A DNA stretch of 8,130 nucleotides from Phyllobacteriaceae bacterium (GCA_024645155.1 JAHEGF010000008.1:1-8130); one strand, 5' to 3'; counted from the first letter of the stretch, positions 1-6,258 are shown. Made by a program: numbers and translations. The notes: generated by a model from the letters alone, not told the origin.

Positions 1-738
1 ATCACCGCGCAAATCCTCGGGCGAGATATCGTCGGATACCAGCAGCCGGATCCAGTCGAGCGCTTCGGAGGTCGACGGTTTCTTTTTGAGTCCTGGCACT
101 TCGCGAATCTCGTAGAATTGTGTCAGCGCCGCACGAACCAGTGATTGCTTGATGCCCGGATAGTGCACATCGACAATCCGGGAAAGCGTGTCGGCATCGG
201 GAAACCGGATGTAGTGGAAAAAACAGCGGCGCAGGAAAGCGTCTGGCAACTCTTTTTCATTATTGGATGTTATGATGACAATCGGCCGCACATCCGCGCG
301 GACCGTCTCGCCGGTCTCGTAGACAAAAAACTCCATGTTATCGAGTTCCTGAAGCAGATCGTTTGGAAATTCAATGTCAGCTTTGTCGATCTCGTCGATC
401 AGCAGCACAACCTTCCTGTTTGCCGCAAACGCATCCCACAACTTGCCACGTTTGATGTAGTTGCGGATATCGTTGAACCGGTCGTCGCCAAGCTGGCTAT
501 CGCGCAGCCTTGTCACCGCATCATATTCATAAAGGCCCTGCTGTGCCCTCGTTGTCGACTTGATGTGCCATTCGATCAGGTCAAGGCCCAACGCGGCAGC
601 AACCTGTTTTGCCAATTCGGTCTTGCCGGTTCCCGGTTCGCCCTTGACCAGCAGCGGCCGCTCCAGTGCAATCGACGCATTGACCGCGACCATCAAGTCC
701 TTGTCGGCGACATAAGCTTCAGTACCGGTAAATCGCAT
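1..738 (-). CDS. MoxR-family AAA+ ATPase, C-terminus cut by window edge
   Basis: I translated this reading frame by hand from the complementary strand. It is open for 246 codons from ATG at 738 to the window edge with no stop. Visible AAA+ motifs are Walker A GEPGTGKT (residues 33-40), Walker B VVLLIDEID (110-118), a sensor-1 stretch TSNN (157-160) and an arginine-finger-like FLRR (168-171). A C-terminal helical region starts near KKPSTSEALDW. This pattern fits MoxR ATPases, chaperone-like enzymes that usually act with a von Willebrand A (CoxE-like) protein to assemble or activate other complexes. Members of this subgroup are about 280 residues, so probably only some 35 residues are missing. 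The start is supported by GGAG six bases upstream of the ATG. The upstream neighbour on the same strand is a DoxX-like membrane protein, 103 bases away. The true substrate cannot be told from the sequence. Confidence 0.92.
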   Translation of the reverse strand, partial: MRFTGTEAYVADKDLMVAVNASIALERPLLVKGEPGTGKTELAKQVAAALGLDLIEWHIKSTTRAQQGLYEYDAVTRLRDSQLGDDRFNDIRNYIKRGKLWDAFAANRKVVLLIDEIDKADIEFPNDLLQELDNMEFFVYETGETVRADVRPIVIITSNNEKELPDAFLRRCFFHYIRFPDADTLSRIVDVHYPGIKQSLVRAALTQFYEIREVPGLKKKPSTSEALDWIRLLVSDDISPEDLRGD

Positions 739-841
739 GTCTGTCTCCGGGTTTTGACATCGCGGCAGACACTAGACAGCGTTTTAGCCGAGGGCAAGCG
801 CGCTCGATCGTGGCGGGCCTGCCCTGTTGATGATCCGGCTG

Positions 842-1327
842 TCAAGCGGTAGCCCAGCGCAGAAAGCTGTTAGCGGAAACGAAATCCTGCTGCTCGGCCC
901 AGCGGTCCAAACCCCAGACGTGACCGGCGTGTTTGACGATCAGCAGGCCCAGCACCAGTGCATCGACGATATGGAAATCGATGATGAAATTGTTGTGGTC
1001 GGAGATATATGGAAAATCCATGTGGGCCATCCAGTAGAGCAGCATCAGCAGGATGCCGAAAACGCTCGATACGCGCACCATCAGGCCGAACACGAGCGAC
1101 AAGCCGATAAGCAGGTGGCCGTATGCCACCAGGAACGAAACCACCGGCGCGATCACGGGACCGGTGAAGTTGGAGAACAGGCCGTGGAAGGTTTTGGTAT
1201 GCTCAAGGAATCCGGCTGCGCTCCAGCCGGGAACGAAAACCTGGTGTGAGGCGGCGTATAGAAATACCCAGCCTAGTGAAATACGGAGCAGGAATATAAG
1301 CATCCGCTCGGAAGTTGAACCTGACAT
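842..1327 (-). CDS. DoxX/DoxD-like integral membrane protein
   Basis: The 161-residue product has four hydrophobic helices, at about residues 9-27, 60-82, 84-101 and 115-134. It carries the DoxX-family hallmarks RISLGWVFLYA near the N-terminus, PGWSAAGFLEHTKTFHG (33-49), a GLSLVFGLMVR segment and a HIVDALVLGLL last helix. The SAAGFL-type loop resembles DoxD, the small subunit of thiosulfate:quinone oxidoreductase in archaea. Bacterial members are mostly uncharacterised inner-membrane proteins linked to sulfur or redox stress, so the substrate is not assigned. An in-frame ATG lies ten codons further upstream (1357, giving 171 residues). I prefer 1327 because AGGAG sits eight bases before it, while the upstream ATG has only a weak GGCGGA. 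A MoxR ATPase gene follows on the same strand. An FNR/FixK-like box lies upstream. Confidence 0.9.
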   Translation of the reverse strand: MSGSTSERMLIFLLRISLGWVFLYAASHQVFVPGWSAAGFLEHTKTFHGLFSNFTGPVIAPVVSFLVAYGHLLIGLSLVFGLMVRVSSVFGILLMLLYWMAHMDFPYISDHNNFIIDFHIVDALVLGLLIVKHAGHVWGLDRWAEQQDFVSANSFLRWATA

Positions 1328-1357
1328 GTCTACGACTCCTGAAATCGGGATGACCAT
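1328..1357 (-). other. Alternative ten-codon N-terminal extension of the DoxX-like gene
   Basis: The open frame continues upstream to a second ATG at 1357, which would add MVIPISGVVD before the preferred start. The AGGAG ribosome binding site for the inner start lies inside this stretch (about 1336-1340), which suggests that it is leader and not coding sequence. Confidence 0.4.
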
Positions 1358-1443
1358 CTATCCGCCATGACGTGGATCGCCGACATTTCCTGCTGGCTTA
1401 CCCGATGACGGGCCGCCAAACGTATCTGGCAATCCTTGTGCAA

Positions 1444-1484
1444 ATTCTGCGCCGCTCTTTGCGGGCAATGTTGATCCTGATCAA
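1444..1484 (-). promoter_or_regulatory. Predicted FNR/FixK-dependent promoter of the DoxX-like gene
   Basis: Positions 1471-1484 read TTGATCCTGATCAA, a perfect match to the FNR/FixK consensus TTGAT-N4-ATCAA. On the minus strand a CAGAAT hexamer at 1449-1444 could be a -10 element. A transcription start near 1437 would put the box centre (1477.5) about 40.5 bases upstream, the usual position for a class II FNR activator site. The leader to the preferred start codon would then be about 110 bases. The box is seen directly. The promoter assignment is inference. The box is also about 100 bases upstream of the predicted 6S RNA start, so an effect on that side is less likely but possible. Confidence 0.55.
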
Positions 1485-1563
1485 TATTTGCGATTTTTGA
1501 TCTCGCAGCTCACTCGGTGCTGACACGAACGAGTTTTGCGGTGGCGGAAGCCGCTCATTGCAC

Positions 1564-1569
1564 CTATAT
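1564..1569 (+). promoter_or_regulatory. -10 element of the 6S RNA promoter
   Basis: CTATAT at 1564-1569 equals the -10 hexamer commonly described for rhizobial housekeeping promoters. It lies seven bases before the 5' end of the 6S RNA deduced independently from base pairing (about 1577). No good -35 hexamer is seen at 16-18 bases spacing, where the sequence is around TGGCGG (1542-1547), so this half is weak. Confidence 0.55.
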
Positions 1570-1576
1570 TCCGCGT

Positions 1577-1734
1577 CGGCGTACTGCGATGCGCGACAGG
1601 AGCATTTTCCCCGGGGCCTTACTTGATCCTTAGGGAGCTGTCACTGTCCTGGGCCGTGGCCTTGGACACACGGCGCCCACCTACGTTGTAGGTTCCCGGG
1701 ATCACCACCTCCACCGGCATTCGTGGTACGCTTG
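1577..1734 (+). ncRNA. ssrS: 6S RNA
   Basis: 6S RNA binds the housekeeping sigma-factor RNA polymerase holoenzyme by mimicking an open promoter, and so lowers transcription in slow growth. Three things support the call. First, the gene lies directly upstream of 5-formyltetrahydrofolate cyclo-ligase, the conserved ssrS-ygfA arrangement. Second, the interior (about 1610-1705, containing TTGATCCTTAGGGAGCTGTC and CCCACCTACGTTGTAGG) resembles alphaproteobacterial 6S sequences as I remember them. Third, the ends pair: 1578-1592 pairs with 1717-1732 in a 15-base-pair closing stem with one bulged C (1722) and a few G-U pairs, and 1599-1602 pairs with 1709-1712. Inside, 1650-1658 pairs with 1669-1679 as the terminal hairpin (two-base bulge), and CCTAC-GTT-GTAGG (1680-1692) forms the small 3' hairpin. 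The length, about 158 bases, is typical of alphaproteobacteria. The ends are approximate. Confidence 0.87.
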
Positions 1735-1754
1735 TTCATTGACGGAAGGTTTCT

Positions 1755-2339
1755 GTGAACTCCGGCATCAAAGAAAAAGCATTCCTGCGGTCACAAGCAC
1801 TTGGCCGGCGCGACGCGCTCGATACGCAATACCGAATCGAAGCCAGCCTCGATATCGCAAACGCCGGCAAGACAGCAATCGAGGTGACCCCAGACAGCAT
1901 CGTTTCCGGTTTCTGGCCGATACGTTCGGAAATCGATGTGCGGCCGTTGCTGTTTGCCTTCCATGACGGCGGTGCAAGACTTTGTCTGCCGGCGATCGTC
2001 GACAAGACAACAATCGTCTTTCGTCAACTGGTACGCGGCAGCGCATTGGTCGACATGGGGTATGGCACCGTTGGTCCAGGCCCCGAAGCCGCCATTCTTG
2101 ATCCGACGGTCATGCTGGTACCCCTTGCTGCATTTGACAGCCGCGGACACCGGATAGGGTATGGCGGCGGCTACTATGACCGTGCGATTGCACGATTGCG
2201 AAAATCCGGGCAGGACCCGGTCCTGATCGGCGTTGCATTTGACTGCCAGGAAATCGCTGCCGTACCGCACGATCCTCACGATATCCCAATGCCGCACATT
2301 CTCACCGAGACCGGCTTGCGCGCAATGTCATGTGACTGA
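1755..2339 (+). CDS. 5-formyltetrahydrofolate cyclo-ligase
   Basis: The enzyme (also called methenyltetrahydrofolate synthetase, EC 6.3.3.2) uses ATP to convert 5-formyl-THF to 5,10-methenyl-THF, returning stored folate to one-carbon metabolism in the cytoplasm. The 194-residue length is normal for the family. Diagnostic motifs are FWPIRSEID (53-61), LVPLAAFD (121-128) and the glycine-rich GYGGGYYDR (135-143) that contacts phosphate and nucleotide. The C-terminal PHDIPMPHILTETG segment matches the usual end of the fold. The start is GTG, supported by GGAAGG five bases upstream (1744-1749). No ATG in this frame gives an intact N-terminus. The gene begins about 20 bases after the 6S RNA 3' end, so the two are probably co-transcribed, as with ygfA in enterobacteria. 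The next gene starts 12 bases after the stop. Confidence 0.95.
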   Translation: MNSGIKEKAFLRSQALGRRDALDTQYRIEASLDIANAGKTAIEVTPDSIVSGFWPIRSEIDVRPLLFAFHDGGARLCLPAIVDKTTIVFRQLVRGSALVDMGYGTVGPGPEAAILDPTVMLVPLAAFDSRGHRIGYGGGYYDRAIARLRKSGQDPVLIGVAFDCQEIAAVPHDPHDIPMPHILTETGLRAMSCD

Positions 2340-2351
2340 TAGAGGCGGGCG

Positions 2352-3176
2352 ATGCGCATTTTGTTTCTCGGCGACATGGTTGGCAGATCCGGGCGCCAGG
2401 CCGTTTACGATCAACTGCCGGGATTGCGATCTGATTTCAGGCTGGATTTCGCTATTGTAAATGGTGAAAACGCTGCCGGTGGTTTTGGCATTACCGAAGA
2501 AATTTTCCTGCAAACACTCGATGCCGGAGCCGATGTGGTTACCACGGGCAACCACGTATTCGATCAACGCGAGGCGCTGGAGTTTGCATCCCGTCAGGAA
2601 CGGTTTCTCAGACCGGCAAACTATCCAGCCGGAACGCCCGGCCGCGGATCGGGAGTGTTTGTCGCCAGAAATGGTGCCCGGGTACTGGTTTCAAATATTA
2701 TGGGCCGCGTTTTTATGCATCCCGAACTTGATGATCCGTTTCAGTGTGGCGAACGCGAACTAGCCGCCTGCCCGCTGGGCGAGCAGGCAGATGCGGTGAT
2801 TATAGATTTCCATGCCGAAGCAACTTCGGAAAAAGTCTGTTTTGGCCACTTCGTCGACGGACGCGCCAGTCTGGTTGTTGGCACTCACACCCACACCCCG
2901 ACCGCCGATCACCAGATCCTGCGCGGCGGGACCGGTTATATGTCGGATGCCGGCATGTGCGGTGATTACGATTCCTCTATCGGGATGGACAAGGAAGAGC
3001 CGCTCAACCGGTTTTTGACAAAGCTGCCGAAAAGCCGGTTCGTTGCAGCAGGTGGCCCCGCAACCCTGAGCGGAGTTGCTATCGAAGTTTCAGATCGAAC
3101 CGGATTAACGGAAAAAATCGCACCGTTGCGCATCGGCCCGCATTTGCAGGAAACGATCCCCGAATTCTGGAACTGA
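2352..3176 (+). CDS. TIGR00282/YmdB-type metallophosphoesterase
   Basis: This 274-residue cytoplasmic protein belongs to the calcineurin-like phosphoesterases related to Bacillus YmdB, which hydrolyses 2',3'-cyclic nucleotides and affects RNA levels. The metal-binding residues are all present: D8 in FLGDMVG, E39-N40 in NGENAAGG, N67-H68 in TTGNHVFD, H154 in IDFHAEATSEK, and H179 and H181 in VGTHTHTPTAD. Length is typical (about 265-275). It follows the cyclo-ligase by 12 bases with a GAGG-type ribosome binding site, so translation is probably coupled within one operon. The same pair occurs in many alphaproteobacteria. Its stop codon is only 4 bases from that of the convergent metallo-beta-lactamase-fold gene, leaving no room for a separate terminator. 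The physiological substrate in this clade is not known. Confidence 0.93.
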   Translation: MRILFLGDMVGRSGRQAVYDQLPGLRSDFRLDFAIVNGENAAGGFGITEEIFLQTLDAGADVVTTGNHVFDQREALEFASRQERFLRPANYPAGTPGRGSGVFVARNGARVLVSNIMGRVFMHPELDDPFQCGERELAACPLGEQADAVIIDFHAEATSEKVCFGHFVDGRASLVVGTHTHTPTADHQILRGGTGYMSDAGMCGDYDSSIGMDKEEPLNRFLTKLPKSRFVAAGGPATLSGVAIEVSDRTGLTEKIAPLRIGPHLQETIPEFWN

Positions 3177-3180
3177 TGCC

Positions 3181-4014
3181 TTATAGCCCTTCAAGGATCA
3201 AGATTGTCGGCCGTCGTGGCAACGTTCGCGCTGACACGGTAATGCTCCGGCGCGATTCAAACTTGACTGCGAAATCGCCCCTCAGCCCGGACAGGAACCC
3301 CTCGATCGTGGAATACCTGCGGTGCATAGGCAGCACGATGGATGATTGCAGCCGCCTGGTGATTTCGCTGATCGTCGCGTGATCAAGGGTTAGTCCGCCA
3401 TCGACCGGAACCATGACGATGTCCAGACGCCCGATCGCCGCGTAATGCGTATCGTCCAGCGCATGATGCAGATGCCCGAGATGACCGATGCACAGATCCG
3501 CAACCTCAAAGATGAAAATGGAATTGCCGTCTTTTTCCGGCACGTGAAAACCCGACCGGATATCCGTCGTGACATTGCGGATGTAGACGTCGCCGACAAC
3601 GACACGATGTTTTACCGGTCCGCCGTCCGGATTCCAGCCCGGAAGAACCATTTCAATCCCGGGATCGGGTGATCGCGTGAAATGCGTGCTGTGTGCCTTG
3701 TTCATCGTCACGACCCGCGGCAACGGATTGGTGCCATAAGCGCCGGAAAAATCGGTAGCAACCCGGACCCCGGCAGGGGATTCGATCACGTATGTGGAGT
3801 GTCCGGCATAGGTGATCGTCACTTCGGGTACCGCAGTCTGGGCCGGCACCGTATAAGAAGCGTACCGTACAAGGCCAAATCGGTCATCATCGAGGTCCAT
3901 CGCCATGGCAATACACTTCGATGGGATAACGCTTTCGCCTGAATTCTTCTGCGCGACCGCAGGTAAAACCTGGAACAGGACTACCAGGACAATGGCTGCA
4001 ACAAGACGGTTCAT
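3181..4014 (-). CDS. Secreted metallo-beta-lactamase-fold protein with altered metal motif
   Basis: This 277-residue protein has an N-terminal signal peptide (hydrophobic core 4-18, AVA-Q cleavage site after residue 21), so it is probably periplasmic. The body resembles Lactamase_B_3/UlaG-like proteins: ITYAGHSTYVIESP (67-80) for the first strands, VVTMNKAHSTHFT (101-113) at the place of the HxHxDH motif, CIGHLGHL (175-182), VPVDGG (202-207) and a late PMH (H231). The canonical motif is changed: the first His is Lys106 and the Asp is Thr110, leaving H108 and H111, and the Asp of the usual HxGD motif is His181. Function is therefore uncertain: a changed metal site, a different chemistry, or a non-catalytic role. 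It is divergent from the aminotransferase gene (192-base spacer). The start ATG opens the signal peptide directly. Confidence 0.88.
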   Translation of the reverse strand: MNRLVAAIVLVVLFQVLPAVAQKNSGESVIPSKCIAMAMDLDDDRFGLVRYASYTVPAQTAVPEVTITYAGHSTYVIESPAGVRVATDFSGAYGTNPLPRVVTMNKAHSTHFTRSPDPGIEMVLPGWNPDGGPVKHRVVVGDVYIRNVTTDIRSGFHVPEKDGNSIFIFEVADLCIGHLGHLHHALDDTHYAAIGRLDIVMVPVDGGLTLDHATISEITRRLQSSIVLPMHRRYSTIEGFLSGLRGDFAVKFESRRSITVSARTLPRRPTILILEGL

Positions 4015-4206
4015 GGCACCCTTTGTGGCATCCTCTCTTTCAGTGCACTGTCAACATAGTAACCGGTACCTGCTTGGCGTAAAGTGTGATGCGTTCACAA
4101 TTTCACCCGGCAATGTCTTGTGCGAACTCGGGAGTTGTGATGTTTGCACTGAAACAGGCGTCATCCCGCGCTTGACCGGATTATTCAATAACAAGGCGGC
4201 CAGATC
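4015..4206. other. Divergent intergenic region with inverted TTTCAGTGCA copies
   Basis: The two divergent genes share this 192-base spacer. TTTCAGTGCA at 4038-4047 and its exact reverse complement TGCACTGAAA at 4145-4154 are 97 bases apart, each placed on the side of one gene. They may be two sites for one regulator. TGTGA (4085-4089) and TCACA (4095-4099) also form a small dyad. No clear promoter is seen for the aminotransferase. Confidence 0.4.
4041..4084 (-). promoter_or_regulatory. Possible promoter of the metallo-beta-lactamase-fold gene, with palindrome at its start
   Basis: Reading the minus strand, CTTTAC (4084-4079) is followed after 17 bases by TACTAT (4061-4056). This is a fair match to the rhizobial CTTGAC-N17-CTATAT pattern and predicts a start near 4049. 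The perfect 10-base palindrome CAGTGCACTG (4041-4050) would lie over that start, where a repressor could act. This is inference from short matches only. Confidence 0.3.
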
Positions 4207-5337
4207 ATGAGCGCTCTACTTCCCGGCATTGATCCCGACGGACTTCTCGAATTTTCCGTGGTTTTCACCGACCGGTCGCTAAACCATATGTCAAAGAGCT
4301 TTCAGGCCGTCATGCTGGACATATCGGCAGCGATGAAACACGTCTATGCAGCCCAAGGTGTGGCTCTTGTCCCCGGTGGCGGGACATTCGCCATGGAAGC
4401 GGTGGCGCGGCAGTTTGCACGCGGCAAAAAGGTCCTGGTCATTCGCAACGGCTGGTTCTCCTTTCGCTGGAGCCAGATCATTGAAATGGGCCACTTGACG
4501 GGCAACCAGACGGTATTGAGGGCGACCAGGTCTCTCGACAACCGCGATGCACCCTTTGCGCCACCGCCGATTGAGACGGTGGTGGACGAAATTCGCCGGC
4601 AAAGGCCGGATGTCGTCTTTGCTCCCCATGTTGAAACCGCTTCCGGAATCATGTTGCCGGACGACTATATCCAGGCAATCGGCGCTGCCATGCGCGAGAT
4701 TGGCGGGCTTTTCGTGCTCGATTGTATCGCGTCGGGCTGTGTCTGGGTCGACATGGAGGACTGCAATGTCGACATCCTGCTCAGTGCTCCGCAAAAGGGC
4801 TGGTCCGGTACCCCGTGCGCCGGCATGGTGATGTTGGGCGCCCGCGCCATTGCCGAGATGGGCAATACCACATCCGACAGTTTTGCCTGCGATCTGAAGA
4901 AGTGGTTCGACATCATGGCAGCCTACGAGAAAGGTGGACATGCCTATCATGCCACCTTGCCGACGGACGGGCTTCGGGCTTTGCGCGATACCATTGCCGA
5001 AACAGCGGAAATCGGCTTTGAGACCGTCAAAAAAGCGCAAATCGAGCTCGGTCAAAAAGCGCGCCAGGTCATTGAGGCGCGCGGCTTCAAAAGCGTTGCC
5101 GCCGAAGGATTCAAGGCGCCCGGTGTCGTCGTCAGCTACACGGACGATCCGGCGATACAAAATGGTTCGAAATTTGCTGCAGCCGGAACCCAGATTGCTG
5201 CCGGCGTCCCGCTGCAGGTCGATGAAGGCCGGGATTTCAAGACATTCCGAATTGGCCTGTTCGGGCTCGACAAGCTTAAGGATGTCGATGCGACCGTCAG
5301 CAGGCTGGAACAGGCGCTCGAAGCGGTTTTGGCGTGA
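4207..5337 (+). CDS. Class V PLP-dependent aminotransferase (alanine-glyoxylate/serine-pyruvate type)
   Basis: This 376-residue fold-type I PLP enzyme is of the alanine-glyoxylate / serine-pyruvate aminotransferase group. Visible landmarks are VPGGGTFAMEA (55-65) for the phosphate-binding glycine region, HVETASG (141-147, equivalent to the HxETS-G substrate/PLP loop), the PLP-ring aspartate D172 in LDCIASG, and the Schiff-base lysine K197 in SAPQKGWSGTP. Length agrees with the family. The amino donor and acceptor cannot be fixed from sequence; glyoxylate with alanine or serine is the best general guess, linking it to glyoxylate or C2/serine metabolism. The ATG has AAGGCGG at 4193-4199, seven bases upstream. 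The first 35 residues (PGIDPDGLLEFSVVFTDRS...) look conserved for the alphaproteobacterial group as I remember it. The gene is divergent from the secreted metallo-beta-lactamase-fold gene and 117 bases before yebC. Confidence 0.9.
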   Translation: MSALLPGIDPDGLLEFSVVFTDRSLNHMSKSFQAVMLDISAAMKHVYAAQGVALVPGGGTFAMEAVARQFARGKKVLVIRNGWFSFRWSQIIEMGHLTGNQTVLRATRSLDNRDAPFAPPPIETVVDEIRRQRPDVVFAPHVETASGIMLPDDYIQAIGAAMREIGGLFVLDCIASGCVWVDMEDCNVDILLSAPQKGWSGTPCAGMVMLGARAIAEMGNTTSDSFACDLKKWFDIMAAYEKGGHAYHATLPTDGLRALRDTIAETAEIGFETVKKAQIELGQKARQVIEARGFKSVAAEGFKAPGVVVSYTDDPAIQNGSKFAAAGTQIAAGVPLQVDEGRDFKTFRIGLFGLDKLKDVDATVSRLEQALEAVLA

Positions 5338-5357
5338 GTGTTCGGCGGCTCCTTATA

Positions 5358-5396
5358 TGTTGCCATCAATCACGGCCTTCTGGACTGGTGGCAACA
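5358..5396 (+). terminator. Long stem-loop between aminotransferase and yebC, possible terminator
   Basis: Positions 5358-5368 pair with 5386-5396 (TGTTGCCATCA with TGGTGGCAACA), an 11-base-pair stem with a single G-U pair and a 17-base loop. It begins 20 bases after the aminotransferase stop. No T-run follows it on either strand, so it is not a standard intrinsic terminator. It could instead protect the transcript end or act as a regulatory site for yebC. Confidence 0.35.
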
Positions 5397-5409
5397 AAAT
5401 ATCTATAAG
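5381..5409 (+). promoter_or_regulatory. Weak candidate promoter for yebC
   Basis: TGGACT (5381-5386) and TATAAG (5404-5409) are spaced by 17 bases, and yebC starts 46 bases further on. The -35 part overlaps the right arm of the stem-loop at 5358-5396. Both hexamers are partial matches, so this is only a suggestion. Confidence 0.25.
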
Positions 5410-5454
5410 GCGCGGCAGAAATCCGAATTCTGCTAGCTTACATCCAGAGGCGTT

Positions 5455-6204
5455 ATGGCTGGTCATTCCCAATTCAAGAACATTATGCACCGCAAGGGGC
5501 GGCAGGACGCCGTTCGTTCGAAGATATTCTCCAAACTTGCCCGTGAAATAACGGTCGCCGCCAAAATGGGCCTGCCCGACCCCACAATGAACCCGCGCCT
5601 CCGTCTTGCCGTGCAGAATGCCAAGGCCCAGTCGATGCCGAAGGACAACATCGAGCGGGCGATTAGCAAGGCAACCGCCAACGAAGGTGATAATTACGAA
5701 GAAGTCCGATACGAGGGCTATGGTCCCGGCGGTGTCGCCGTTATCGTCGAGGCCTTGACGGACAACCGCAACCGCACGGCATCGACAGTTCGTACCGCAT
5801 TCACGAAATCCGGCGGAGCGCTTGGCGAAACCGGTTCGGTATCGTTCATGTTCGATCGCGTCGGTGAGGTCGTCTATCCGGTCGCAGCCGGTGACGCCGA
5901 TGCCGTCATGGAAGCTGCGATTATGGCAGGCGCTGACGACATACAGTCCGATGACAACGGCCACACAATCACCTGTGCATTCGAGAATATCGGAGATGTC
6001 TCAAAGGCGCTCGAAGACACTCTTGGCGAGGCCGAGACAGTCAAGACCGTGTGGAAGCCGCAGACAACCGCACCGGTCGACGAGGAAAAGGCGCAGTCGG
6101 TACTGCGCCTAATCGAAACGCTAGACGATGATGACGATGTGCAAAATGTCTATGCCAATTTCGAGGTTGACGACGAAACGCTGGCCAAGCTCAGCGCCGC
6201 GTAG
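5455..6204 (+). CDS. yebC: YebC/PmpR/TACO1-family protein
   Basis: This 249-residue cytoplasmic protein starts with the very conserved MAGHSQFKNIMHRKGRQDAVRSKIFSKLAREI. It also shows YEGYGPGG (86-93), TDNRNRT (102-108) and GALGETGSVSFMFDR (121-135), all diagnostic for the family. Members were long annotated as DNA-binding regulators (PmpR). More recent work ties YebC and mitochondrial TACO1 to translation of difficult stretches such as polyproline, so a ribosome-associated role is likely. The start has AGAGG at 5446-5450, four bases upstream. In many alphaproteobacteria yebC follows the cyclo-ligase/phosphoesterase region and precedes ruvC-ruvA-ruvB. Here two unrelated genes lie before it and a monooxygenase follows, so the usual ruvC neighbour is absent. 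Confidence 0.96.
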   Translation: MAGHSQFKNIMHRKGRQDAVRSKIFSKLAREITVAAKMGLPDPTMNPRLRLAVQNAKAQSMPKDNIERAISKATANEGDNYEEVRYEGYGPGGVAVIVEALTDNRNRTASTVRTAFTKSGGALGETGSVSFMFDRVGEVVYPVAAGDADAVMEAAIMAGADDIQSDDNGHTITCAFENIGDVSKALEDTLGEAETVKTVWKPQTTAPVDEEKAQSVLRLIETLDDDDDVQNVYANFEVDDETLAKLSAA

Positions 6205-6238
6205 ATGTATCGTAAAGCACCTGTATTCCTGCCTGGTT

Positions 6239-6258
6239 CGCAACACACGTGTGTCGCG
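6239..6258. promoter_or_regulatory. Near-perfect 20-base palindrome, possible operator
   Basis: ACACACGTGTGT (6243-6254) is a perfect 12-base palindrome. Three further pairs flank it on each side (CGC at 6239-6241 with GCG at 6256-6258) with one mismatch between. There is no loop and no T-run, so it suits a dimeric DNA-binding protein better than a terminator. It lies 35 bases after the yebC stop and 103 bases before the monooxygenase start. Confidence 0.4.

Noticed and set aside
741..779. CTGTCT/AGACAG inverted repeat upstream of the MoxR gene
   Set aside because: Only six bases per arm with a 27-base spacer, no T-run and no known motif; consistent with chance.
145..852. Long plus-strand open frame of 235 codons
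   Set aside because: It is the antisense shadow of the MoxR ATPase, whose minus-strand translation carries intact Walker A, Walker B and sensor motifs.
1736..2297. Several minus-strand open frames over the cyclo-ligase gene
   Set aside because: They overlap a complete cyclo-ligase with its ATP-binding signature on the plus strand and show no domain of their own.
4085..4099. TGTGA-N5-TCACA dyad as a CRP-type site
   Set aside because: CRP/FNR-family sites need a spacing of six between TGTGA and TCACA; five breaks the expected helical geometry, and five-base arms are easily found by chance.
4291..5160. 289-codon minus-strand open frame inside the aminotransferase
   Set aside because: The plus-strand frame encodes a complete PLP enzyme with its lysine and aspartate in place; the minus-strand product resembles nothing and has no ribosome binding site that I can support.
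5353..5964. 203-codon minus-strand open frame across the start of yebC
   Set aside because: It is antisense to the highly conserved yebC N-terminal coding region and has a shadow-like composition.
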